Shown in pieces: positions 54,246-64,000 of a stretch of 64,000 nt of DNA (the first letter of the stretch is position 1; every line of letters begins with the position of its first letter). Origin of the DNA: Linum tenue (Eukaryota; Streptophyta; Magnoliopsida; Malpighiales; Linaceae). Position numbers and translations under genes: made by a program. The DNA is taken from assembly GCA_946122785.1 (NCBI GenBank), contig CAMGYJ010000010.1:44971134-45035133 (forward strand). Reading direction: 5' to 3'. Below the pieces are notes generated by a model, which was not told the origin of the DNA, searched no databases, and worked only from the letters and a program-made list of their open reading frames with translations.

Positions 54246-56800
54246 GATCTACAAATTCCACTTGATCTCCACTACTCTCTTTTCCTTTAATCCTTGGCTT
54301 TTTTTCCCCCTTTCTCTTTTGGTGGTGGTTTGCTTTGTGGATCTTCAACAATACAAAAACTTGGCTAAAGGGAGGGAGGGAGGGAAGATGGGATTGGATC
54401 CAACCTTTTCTTTTAGTGGGAAAGAAAGATAACTAAAAATAAGATGAAGAAAAAGAAGAAGATGGGTGGTATTGGAAGAGAGTATATGATATGAAATCTG
54501 AGTTTTGAGTTGAATGGAGGGCTTGAACTTTGAATAGGGCAGCTTTATCTTTTTTTTGGTGGGTGGATGAGTGTAGAGAGAGAGAGAGAGAGTGGACAGA
54601 AACTTTAATCAAATCAGTAGTCATAATAGACTAAAGAGAGAAAGAGGGAGAGAAGAAAACACATGGAAACATTCCAAGTGGGTCCTGGATTTGGAATTTT
54701 GTTGTCTGCTGCTCTTGGTTTATTGCATTTCAATGACAAAACACATTATCCCTTTGATTTTGTTCTCGAGGGATATTCAATATACCTAGGATTTGTACAA
54801 TGCTAATGGAGGTTTCCATCCAGTCAAGAATTACAGACAAACTACATCTGTGCATGGTGAAATTGTCATACTAACATGGCTGAAACGAAGGAATGTATAT
54901 AGTTTAATTTGTTTTCCCTATAGTTTGGAGAGAGTACTCTATTGACGATTATGTAAATGAAATCGATAATTATGTAATTGTGTAGGATAATTACATAGTC
55001 CGCCATGATAATTAATATTGCAGCATTTGATTGGTGATTTAGTGCGAAACGTGCATGGTTGTTATGCAGTTACTTGTGAATAATAAGTGTATTATTCAAA
55101 TTGTTATGACGAACCTTGTACTTCATGACCATACCAAACACATTGAAGTATGCTCGTACATTATTTTTGTGATCTTGTTTGTTTGTGATGGAACTATTCA
55201 ACTATATATGGTCAATACATTGCTTTGGAGGTACATATTTCAAACATTCTTAATTATTTCAAACATATTTCAACTTTTCCAAGCTATTTACTCTTGTATT
55301 TTACTATTCATTTGTTTGCTTTATCGATAAAAAGACCAAAAAGATTTGCTTTTATGTATTGGCAATAGAAAGACCAGAAGTTGAAAAGGTAAATGAAGAC
55401 TAGAGCATTCATCAGCACCAATAAAAGAGAACACTGATGAAGCGAAGCCACCTGGACCATAAAATGATTATAGTAATCAAGTTTGATATATACATTTTCT
55501 GTATGCGTTTGATCCTTGAAGATGGACATAATTAATGACATTACAATTCCGGGTAAGCCGAAATAGTAATCTTAATAGAATGTCATGTTTGATAAATTTT
55601 CTAAAGTATAGATTATGTTTGACGTAAAATAATAAAGGTGTGCATATTTGATAAACTACATAATAAAATCGTGTTTTATACTATAACCCTATTTTGTAGT
55701 ATCATGGTAAATCTGAGAGTACTATAGTCTATAAGTAACAAAATTATATCTATATATTTTGAATTAACTGAAATTTGGAATATGTTAGTCTACCTCTCTG
55801 ACCCACGAAAAAAAATGCATTAGAACTCATTTTTTTACGTTCACAAACAAGTCCATTTCAAATCACAACCTAGTGACACTTTCGCTGATGTTCAACCTCA
55901 AAATTCCAGCATAAACTTTTTCCTCATATCCACAAACCCTATTCACTAGCATGTATTGAAAATACAAGTTTTTTTTCTTCTTCGTTGAATCAGTTACTTG
56001 TATTGTTCAATGAAAAGAACCAATACAACGAGATAGAAATCTCAATTCTCAAGTACTCTATATTATCTACTTGAGGTGCAAATAAACCAGTGCAAAAATT
56101 ACAACTTCCTTTGTGAAGAATTCCTCAATTTATTGAAAAGAAAACACAAATCTATTCATGCATGGTACTTTTCTTTTCTTAAATTCCTCTCCTGACTGTC
56201 CAAAGCAAAAACCAAAAACAAACAAACAAACAGGGCCTTAACACAAAACCGGAAATAAAGACGGGAAAGAAAAAAGGCGAGGAGACAACGACGTAGCTCT
56301 AAGATAAGGTGGCTGGACTGGAGACTGAGCCCGCGTGCCGTCCGGCGCCGAAGAAGCGTAAGCATAAAACCCTGCAGGCTGCAGCTGCTATTTTCTGATT
56401 CCTTTGCAGTTTCTTCCAGTACTGAATTCTTTCGTGTTTTTGTTTTTCAGGCGGCAGCAAATTAAAGGGGTACGTACTACTAGCCGGAGGAAAACGACGC
56501 GAGCTTCGGCTCCACAATAATCCCGGCCGGGGGCGCACTTCCCCGACGCAAGTCGCCGTCAAGGCTGCCCCGCCGGTCCCCACTGCCTCTCTAGTGCGAG
56601 ACGCGGTCGAGTCGCAATCAGTTTGCGTTTCTGCAGGGAGGTTTATTACTTTATTTATTTGTTTGGTATGTTCTTTTCATTCATTGAAAGCAGGTAGTAT
56701 TCGATTCGTAGTAGCGTAGGTCGAGGCAGGGCAGGGTACAAACATTATTTTTATTATGTCGTGTTTCGTTCTTGACCTGTTTTTATCTTTGTTGACAATG
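54246..56800. other. Dof upstream region and intergenic DNA
   Basis: 54246-54660 is the Dof leader/promoter (minus strand) and includes a (GA)n run at 54575-54593. 54800-56150 is AT-rich and featureless. 56280-56640 is GC-richer with one 94-codon minus-strand frame and a TTTTTCAG acceptor-like site near 56450 on the plus strand, but no family could be recognised. Confidence 0.4.
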
Positions 56801-56816
56801 ATCCAAGAAATACATT

Positions 56817-57072
56817 TTTTTTTTCTTTGACGAAGTAGAGATGTGCCTTTTATTCCTCAATAAGATCAGGGATACAAAGGCCTCAGGCCAAGAAAGGATC
56901 GAGAAGATTGATAACAGTAATCCAATCCTGTGGTAGAGTCTGATTCAGAAAAGATCTAGCCATCCAATTCGTTTTAATGTTACGCTTTCTTGGCTGGAAC
57001 AAAACATGAATGAGATGGGAAGTCTCAAGGATCTCCCTAATAATCCCCAGTCGAGCATAACATTTCCTAATT
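56817..57072 (-). mobile_element. Very short 5'-truncated LINE (256 bp)
   Basis: A 16-bp duplication atccaagaaatacatt (56801-56816 and 57073-57088) flanks it, with poly(T) at 56817-56825 as the tail of a minus-strand insert. The frame gives the last part of a LINE RNase H domain (IIREILETSHLIHVLFQPRK, then NWMARSFLNQTLPQDW). It belongs to a different LINE family from the copies at 11.8 and 48.2 kb. Confidence 0.87.
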
Positions 57073-57479
57073 ATCCAAGAAATACATTGATAATTATCCA
57101 AAAAATTTATTACTCATTCAATCACGATGTTTTTTTACTTAGCTTAGTAGTGAGAACTAAACACTAACTAACTAACTAATCCCATTATGGAGAGCTACAT
57201 TAACCCTTTTGTCTTGGCATGATTATCATATTAATCTTTACTGATTTGTGGCCCTCCTAACAAGCAATCTCGATCAGTGGATTATCGTTATCCTTAATAT
57301 ATTGTCATTAAGGCACTAATTAGTCCATTTCTCACTGCTTTTTCTTCTCCATTTGTATTGTGTGGAGCATGCATGATTGAATTCAAACCCAATCATTCAA
57401 ACATATTACATATACAACAAAAACGTCCCTTTCCTTGCTCCCCACCGAGCTATTTCAAATTTGCAACAACCAAACACAT

Positions 57480-57905
57480 CCTTTAGGATGTCAATAGGTC
57501 TTATTTCTCCAAATCTAATCCATCGAGTACACCTGCTACAAAAAAAACTCGGTAAAATATTTGTTAGATTGCGGAATAGAAAAACTCAATCCAACGAGTA
57601 GCGACAGGTGTGGTTACCCATGATTTATGGATATAACCGCAAATATCTGAATATATCCACATCTTTATATTATCAAAGATTTTCCCACGGCTATATTTTC
57701 ATAAAGATTAATGACATCTATAAACTATCCTTATTATTAAGAAGACTATTTTCCATCTATATATAAATTATTCATATTTTTAGTTTTAGATACAAAACGA
57801 AGTCACTTTACTGTAAGAGTACTGCATGTCAAGTAAAAAAAAACCGATCTAGGTTTTGACAAAATGCGAATTGTACCCAATCCGGCATCCGCCAATTCAA
57901 AAAAC
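57480..57905. repeat. Dispersed repeat family X, copy 3
   Basis: Third diverged copy: AACTCAATCCAAC, GTTACCCATGATTTATGGATA, CATCTTTATATTATCAAAG, TAAAGATTAATGACATCTAT, AAATTATTCATATT, GAAGTCACTTTACT and GGTTTTGACAAAATGCG, in the same order as copies 1 and 2. Confidence 0.5.
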
Positions 57906-59368
57906 AGGTAAAACTCGCACACAACACAGAATCCGTCAACACTAAGGTTTATCGGTTTGACCGGGCTGTGTTCCCTACTTACTTGCTACCCATTTTTAAG
58001 TATTGTGCTATATATATATTCTTCATAGGAACTCCTTTTTCTACCAAGCACTAAGCTCGATACATTCTCTTCGTTTCACACCATTGAAGAGGACAAAACA
58101 TATGAGACGCTTGAAGGGAAGGAAAACTCGAAAGGGATGAAGTGAAATTCTCATTGTTATTCTCAATTCAACAAAAACAGCCAAAATGGGGTCTTCAGTC
58201 ATGGAAATTGGGGAATTCCAATGGAGAGGAAAAGGAAGTGTGCTGACAAAACAAACTAAAGCTGGTATTGTATTGTAGCATGGGGCATGGGGACAAGAAG
58301 ATATAGGACTGAGACAAGGAGAGATCATGTTGTTGTTTGTGGAACCCTAGAAAAAAAAGTTTGATATGTGGGGTTGTTTCTTTGGTGGTTTGTTAGCTTT
58401 TTCACACCCTCATTGAAAGTGTGGGGGTGAAATTATTGAATTACCCAGATCAGTAATTTTAATCGTGCTAAATGTCGAAGAAACTGGCATAGATTCACAC
58501 ATCAATGGAACCCCATCTTTGAATAAACTTTGACACCACATCATGTACTGCACCATTGCTCCGTAGACTTAACTAGTGACAATGGTACTACAGAGGTCGA
58601 TTGGTTTAGTGATGGCGCATGTTGAAGTGGTGAAGTTCTTGAAACCCTTGTGGGGGTGTTCGATGAATTGGTTGGTCGAGGCCAAATGGCCTCAACGCCA
58701 TTGTTTAGTAGGTATCACTCTATGATGCATAAACAAATGAGGGGCGCCTTACATATACATATAACTCGTATGATCGTCGAGGTAGTTCAACCTGTGCATC
58801 TCGACCACAATAAAAAGGAAACTGGTTGCAAACAACCTATAATTACAGTGATGTTCAATTAGTACTACAAATTTTCAACTCCGTCCTTCAAAATCCACAA
58901 GTATATGCAATATTATGAACTTCACCTCGTTGGTCAATAGTTGGTCAAGCTCGTTGCTCTCTCTGGGCAAACATAATGATGGCATAGTTTGAAATAAAGT
59001 CGATCTGATTGATGTACGTTCTTGGAGTAGAAACTAGAAAGGACAGCTGAAAGACAAAAGCAGTTGCTAGTTTTGTTGTTTTTAAGTGAGACCACAAGGT
59101 CGAAGAACAGCTAAAGAACAAAACTAGTTACCAATTGGAACTTTGTGGAGTGTCGTTTTCCATGTTGAAAGAATCCAATACACTTCGTTCTCATTGGCAG
59201 AGATTGAGGAAGCCTGTAATCAGAGCGCAATGAATCCAATACACTTACGATTTCATCGTATTCCGAAAAACCTCGAGATGCATCTTCCAGTAGCTGCAAG
59301 AGCTTGTATGTGCTTCATGAAGTATATATCTATGTATGTCCCTCTGCTGGTGGTGATGATGTACAGCA
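57906..59368. other. Intergenic and 3' flank of the SDR gene
   Basis: 58040-58330 and 58590-58870 contain short open frames without recognisable domains. The SDR 3' UTR probably lies in the last few hundred bases. Confidence 0.4.
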
Positions 59369-61920
59369 CTAACTTGAAGAAGAGGTGGCTTGCGAAGCAA
59401 GTTTTAAGTCGAAGAACATGTTGCTTGAGATGTTCCAGAGCTTCTCGCCGAGTCTGGTGTTGTACGAAAGCGCGGATGATCTCAAAGTTCTGCCTTCGCC
59501 GCCAAAGAAGTAAGCTCCGGACACGTGCTGACATGGGGCAGGACAATTATTCAGGCCAATGGAAAAGTGAAAGGGTCCTTTGCATTCTAATTCAATGGCA
59601 GAATCAGCAGCTAAAGAACTTACTGATGGGGCCAAAGCGGCATCGAGGATGGAGTTAATCCCATTCTCAGGTGATTGTAGAAGTCCCAGTACTCTGAACA
59701 CCAGATATGCAATGTTGGAAAGGGAAAAAGGAACTTCCTGCATGATGTTGGTTTTGACCATTCCTGGATCTGCAGCACTTTTTGAAACAAAACCGGAAAC
59801 GAGTCGATCAAGAAACAGAAAACTAAAGCAACTATGAAACAAATATCAGGTACTTTTCTGAATCTTGAATTCTTAGTGTAGCTCAAGCACAGGAAACTAA
59901 GGTCTAGAGCACATACAGGACAGAGACTTGACAAGGCTTGTTGTCCAAGTTGAGTTGCCGGTGAAGCTCATAGGTGAAGAGAAGGAGGCACACTACAAAA
60001 CGGCATTACTGAGTGGGAGCCAGTTCAGAGATAATCTACTCAACATACTAGGAGGAACCGCAGCTTACGTTTTGAGTACTGATATACACGAGCATATGGG
60101 TATTCTTTTGATCTGAAGAAGCATTTTCCGGTAACAATATCTTCATTGATCTGTGCATCAAAGACTAGGAGGAAAATAACCTAGTGATGTTAGTTTTTCC
60201 TTCTCGCGGATATGGGAAGCCTATGGAAAGTACAAGGTATGACTTGACTTTCCATGAGGCTTAAAACATTAAGACCTTGAAACTTTTAGACTTCAAAGAA
60301 AAACTTGTCATGCAAACAGAGACCAACGAAGAACTTGACAGATTGAGTGAGCATTCAATGCACTATAAACTTGGCGATAAAACAAAAATATGGTACACTA
60401 AATGGTTCAATGAAATAACGACTAAATCACTTCAGCTACTACAAACATGACATACAAGATTACTAGAAGTGCATACCTGCTCGATGAGTAAATGATGTCA
60501 CATTCACTATACGCGAACCAACAGGGCTAGTTTTGAGAAGGGGTAATAGAAGCTTAGTAAGAAAGAATGCACCAATGTAATTTGTACCCATCATCCTGGG
60601 AAAAGAGGGACAGAGGTTTAGAAAATTTTGGTAGTGATAATTCACTTCTAGAGCATGCTTAAGCTCAAACACAGTCCAAATAGAAGAGTGGCATATCAAG
60701 ATACATCATTTACTAACAAATACATAACTATAATGGAAAATGATGCATTTTCTTTCAGATAACGCTATAATCAGGCAAAAGAAATTTTCATCTCAGGCAG
60801 TACGAGTGCAGAGGATAGATCATGCTGAAAGGCCTCAAAAGGATAACAGTTCATGGATCTTTTATCAAAGTGCAACAACTTCTAGTTGGCTTAGGGGATT
60901 AACACATGAAGACAAGAAATTTCATCTATTCAAGGTAATGTCGAAATGTCAAATGAGAGGAAGAAGACAGATGAACATGGTTCTTTTTTTGGTAAAGATA
61001 AAAAGAGAGTTATGAGATAGGTGCATAACAAGCCACTTATGCATTCATCTTCTTGGAAACATATCAATACATAGCAAAGGGAAATGAAGAAGAAGGTTAC
61101 TGATCATATCCCTCAGGAGTGGGCCTAACTGATGTTGCCAGAATCCCTGCATTGTTTATCAGTAGCTGGATGGAAGAATGCATATCCGAATCCGTCAGCC
61201 ACTTCTCTAAAGAACTTTTGAACTCCAAGATGGAGCAAAAAGAAGACAAGTCAACCACAAATCCCTTGAGATGGGCATCCTTGTTCCGTTTCCTTATCTC
61301 TTCCATTGCCTACCACACACCAACACCAACCAAACACCTGAACACCCACAATGTGAAGAGCCAATACACAACATCCCAACAGACAAAATAATATGATCCA
61401 AACCTCGGATAATAATTCTGATGATAGTCCAACTGCCATAAAAGCCAGACCAATGAGACCGCAAAATTTCAGGTTCGATCAAGCTATAAACAACCTCTCC
61501 CGAGTAATAGTAAAACAGACCAAGTAACTAACCAAGAACAACGGAAAACCCTTCTTTTGACAAGGCAGAAGCAGCAGCTGCACCAAGACCAGACGTTGCC
61601 TGATCACAACGAACAAAAAAGAGAGAAAAAAAAGTCCAGTCAGACATAAAAACAAACAGTTTCCGTGCATCTAGTCTGAGAAAGCTACCGTTGATTAGAG
61701 AGAGGGAATCCAAACGAAAGCTTACCCCTGTAACGATGCAAACAGGCCTGGTAGGCGAATTTCTGGGAAGCTCACTACGCTGATAAACCTCGCACCTCCC
61801 AGTAATCCTTCTGAGTACCAACTGCCAGTAGGAAGCCAGAAGCGACACTGTCCAACACAATCCCATCGCCCAAAACTCCGCTGAAAACATAAAGCGCAGA
61901 GCGCAGCTAATTTCCTTCAT
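59369..61920 (-). CDS. Short-chain dehydrogenase/reductase (SDR), membrane-anchored type
   Basis: Nine exons on the minus strand: 61920-61726, 61599-61533, 61432-61404 (29 nt), 61309-61101, 60595-60477, 60164-60069, 59992-59917, 59777-59624, 59527-59369. Phases agree and total 1,104 bp (367 aa). Residues 12-37 are hydrophobic (membrane anchor). The Rossmann motif TGATSGLG spans exons 1-2. Also seen are LINNAGIL, catalytic Ser in NVTSFTHR, YQYSK (YxxxK) and the distal AADPGMVKTNIM typical of retinol-dehydrogenase-like SDRs. It resembles Arabidopsis At5g04070 and animal DHRSX-like proteins; substrate unknown. The usual VGRS cofactor loop reads VGLS. The last intron (96 bp) is in frame without stops, so retention would add 32 residues. 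Confidence 0.88.
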
Positions 61921-62833
61921 CCCTGCTGTCCAATCCTTCCCTTACCAGAGTAATCTCAGTAGCTCCGTCAAATGTTCAGCAATGGCGGCCGGATTCAGAG
62001 CGGTAAGAGCCAGTTCCAAAACCAACCCGATCCCCAGTTCCGGAAAGATACGAACTTTCCCTGCGAATCCTAATCAAAACCCTTTCTTCCAATCACCCAA
62101 ATCAGATATTTAACAGCAGCTGACGAACAACAAGTAAAAAACCCACGGTTGGAAGCAAGGAAAGTTCCCCTCTAGTTACCCGCCTTGTTCTTGCGCAGTG
62201 AAGTTTCCAACTTGAGTAGAACCAAGTAAACCGCCACACTGCCGGAATAGGAATCAACTAATCGACTTCCAGTGATCGTATCGAACTTCCAATTCCACAA
62301 AATCCGTATACAGGCGGAGGAGTCAACGATGGAAATTCCCACAAAATTCGAATAAAGAAGGTGGAGAAGAAAGCGAATGGGAACGGCGCCAAGCCAAGAA
62401 GGTCTGATGTGTTTTCTCCACTGCCCGACTTCGTTTCGAATCGGGTCTGGGCCTGGGCCTGAGCCTGGTCCTGATGAGTCGGGTCTAACAAAGTTCGAAC
62501 AGGCTGGGCCGAGCGGTGTTTTTGGGTTTTGCAGCCGAAAACGTCATCTCAGGTTGCAACTTTGCTGGAGTGGAAACCATTTCCTAGCTGAATGGGTTTC
62601 CTTCCTTTTTTTTAACTGGAGGAAGATCACTACGACACGCCAAAGCTCGTCAGAGAGCCATCGCATTCCTTCTTCCTTCCAAACTCTACTCCGCCATTTT
62701 TGGAGCTCCGAGATTGTGCAAGGTTTGAACTTTTTGGGTGGGAGATTTCAAGAGCGGGAAAGAATTTAGATTTGGTTTGCTTTCCGCAACACCGATTGCG
62801 ATTCAATTTTTTGGACCAACACCGGGGAACATC
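61921..62833. promoter_or_regulatory. Shared divergent promoter region between SDR and ATG101
   Basis: 913 bp separate the two start codons, which point away from each other. The middle (62370-62560) is GC-richer with GGGCCTGGGCCTGAGCC and related GGCCCA-like words. No classical TATA box was seen near either gene, as is usual for housekeeping bidirectional promoters. Either 5' UTR may contain an unrecognised intron. Confidence 0.5.
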
Positions 62834-64000
62834 ATGAACTGCGAAGTCTGCCAACTCAAAGAGCTGGTAACTTCTAGATTTCTTCGAACCTTAGATCACT
62901 ATGGGTTTTCGTACTGAATTTCGGAGTTTTCTACAGTTTCCTGTTTGTTTCGCGCGGTTGATTTTGGATTTACTGAACTTGTGGTGTTCAACTTGCAGGA
63001 AGTGGAGCACTTCGAGATACGGGAAGTTCTCCGATGTAAGTTCTTCCCACTTGGTTCACTCGTGAGAGTAGAATTCTAGCAGCTGCGATGTGTAGTTTCA
63101 CAATTTCCGCATTTTGATTGACATTGAGATCAAAGTTGGTCGCTTTGTGTGGGTTTTCTGTTGTGCTGATGTGATCTTGGGGGTTGCAGGCATATTGCAT
63201 ACAATTGTGTTCCATCGAGCTTTAGGACTCGTCCGTCCCAAAGTCATTGATTTAGAACTCTTTGACATTACATATGTAAGTAACGGGTGTCCTCCATAAA
63301 GCTGGCTGATAGGCTTTATGCCTAAAGCTCATCATGTCATTGATGACTTCTGGCATCTGCTATTCGTATGTTGGCAATGACGTTGCCCTTCTTGTTGCGC
63401 AGGTGCAATGTGGGGATGGTGAACTTGAAAAGAAAATCGATGAGAAGATTGAGCAGTTCATTAGTTGGGTAGAGAAACACCCAAATAAGAAGAGCCAGGT
63501 ATATTATACTCAAATGTCTGATACAAATTATAGCTTCAGTAGTTGCCCTTTTGTTCCTTTAAAGCAAAGGTGGATTTATGGGGTTTGCATATATGTCCAT
63601 GTCACCCGATGTTTACCCCGCCAAATCATAGGATGCGTCGATTGCCTTTGATTAAACAATAGTGTATATTAGACTTGTACATAGAGTTCTCTAGCTGACC
63701 ATTTTATCTGTTTCTCTGTGTTGAGTAGCACTTCCTCGTCATGTTACTTCTACTGTTTAAATCAATTTTTTTTTTATCATAGTACTGATGAAGTCCCTTT
63801 CTTTTGGTTGTTGAACTCTGTATTGAATGATGCAGGTCTGTATATCCTTCTATGAGGTGAAAAACAAGCATCCTTCGTGGTTTACAAACAAAACCGAACG
63901 TCTTTATTGGGAACAATGGTATATCAATTTGAATGTGAGCCAGCAACAAAAAGTTCACTCTGGGAAGTCTCATCCTTCCAAGATTGTGGTCGACCCTGGA
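62834..64000 (+). CDS. ATG101: Autophagy-related protein 101 (ATG101), 3' end outside the window
   Basis: Five exons so far: 62834-62866, 62999-63035, 63190-63275, 63403-63498 and 63836 to the window edge (139 codons, all phases consistent). The start MNCEVCQLKELEVEHFEIRE and the following ILHTIVFHRALGLVRPK, DLELFDITYV, KKIDEKIEQFISWVEKHPN and PSWFTNKTERLYWEQWYIN match the highly conserved plant ATG101 HORMA-fold protein. ATG101 binds ATG13 in the ATG1 kinase complex and stabilises it, starting autophagosome formation. The known plant protein is about 215 aa, so roughly one third lies beyond base 64000. It diverges from the SDR gene. Confidence 0.96.

Noticed and set aside
58041..58862. Two short ORFs as small genes
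   Set aside because: No family resemblance, and they lie in AT-rich intergenic DNA downstream of the SDR gene.

Overview
This window is nuclear DNA of a flowering plant, almost certainly a eudicot. The evidence is multi-exon genes with GT..AG introns, plant-only gene families (Dof, SKU5-similar, plant reticulon, plant mobile domain), AT-rich intergenic DNA and many plant transposons. I cannot name the species. Every intron/exon call was made by eye from reading frame, splice dinucleotides and family knowledge.

Layout. About 0-6.6 kb: a decayed Ty1/copia retrotransposon of Sire type on the minus strand, with one LTR, a tRNA-iMet primer site and degraded gag/PR/IN/RT/RH. A hAT element splits it, and a same-strand ORF follows pol. 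About 6.7-15.3 kb: a short GC-rich RPW8-like gene behind a roughly 1.1-kb foldback, plus two decayed relatives (one direct, one inverted) broken by hAT, MITE and solo-LTR insertions. A LINE fragment, a tRNA-Trp relic and a retroposed 5S rRNA lie in the same stretch. About 15.3-21.4 kb: MITEs, then a 3.6-kb Mutator-like element (MULE) with a plant mobile domain gene facing a truncated mudrA-type transposase. About 21.8-23.6 kb: a tRNA-Trp gene with two truncated head-to-tail copies, then a reticulon-like gene with a small hAT in its second intron. About 24-30.4 kb: a solo LTR split by a CACTA-like element, the first of two near-identical MULE-type MITEs, and a small hAT. About 31-48 kb: three tandem same-strand SKU5-similar (SKS) genes of eight exons each. 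A Helitron lies between the first and second, and the second MULE-type MITE sits just upstream of the third. About 48-52 kb: a LINE fragment, a Harbinger MITE and a hAT. About 53-54.2 kb: an intronless Dof transcription factor gene on the minus strand. About 54-59 kb: intergenic DNA with one small LINE fragment. About 59.4-64 kb: a nine-exon short-chain dehydrogenase/reductase gene (minus) divergent from ATG101 (plus), which runs off the window.

The host genes do not form a pathway. They cover cell-wall/apoplastic SKS proteins, ER shaping (reticulon), transcription (Dof), autophagy initiation (ATG101), a probably membrane-anchored SDR and an RPW8-like protein. The distinctive feature of the window is its layered, datable transposon insertions, most recognised here by exact target-site duplications (TSDs), and two MULE families that each carry subterminal arrays of short palindromes.
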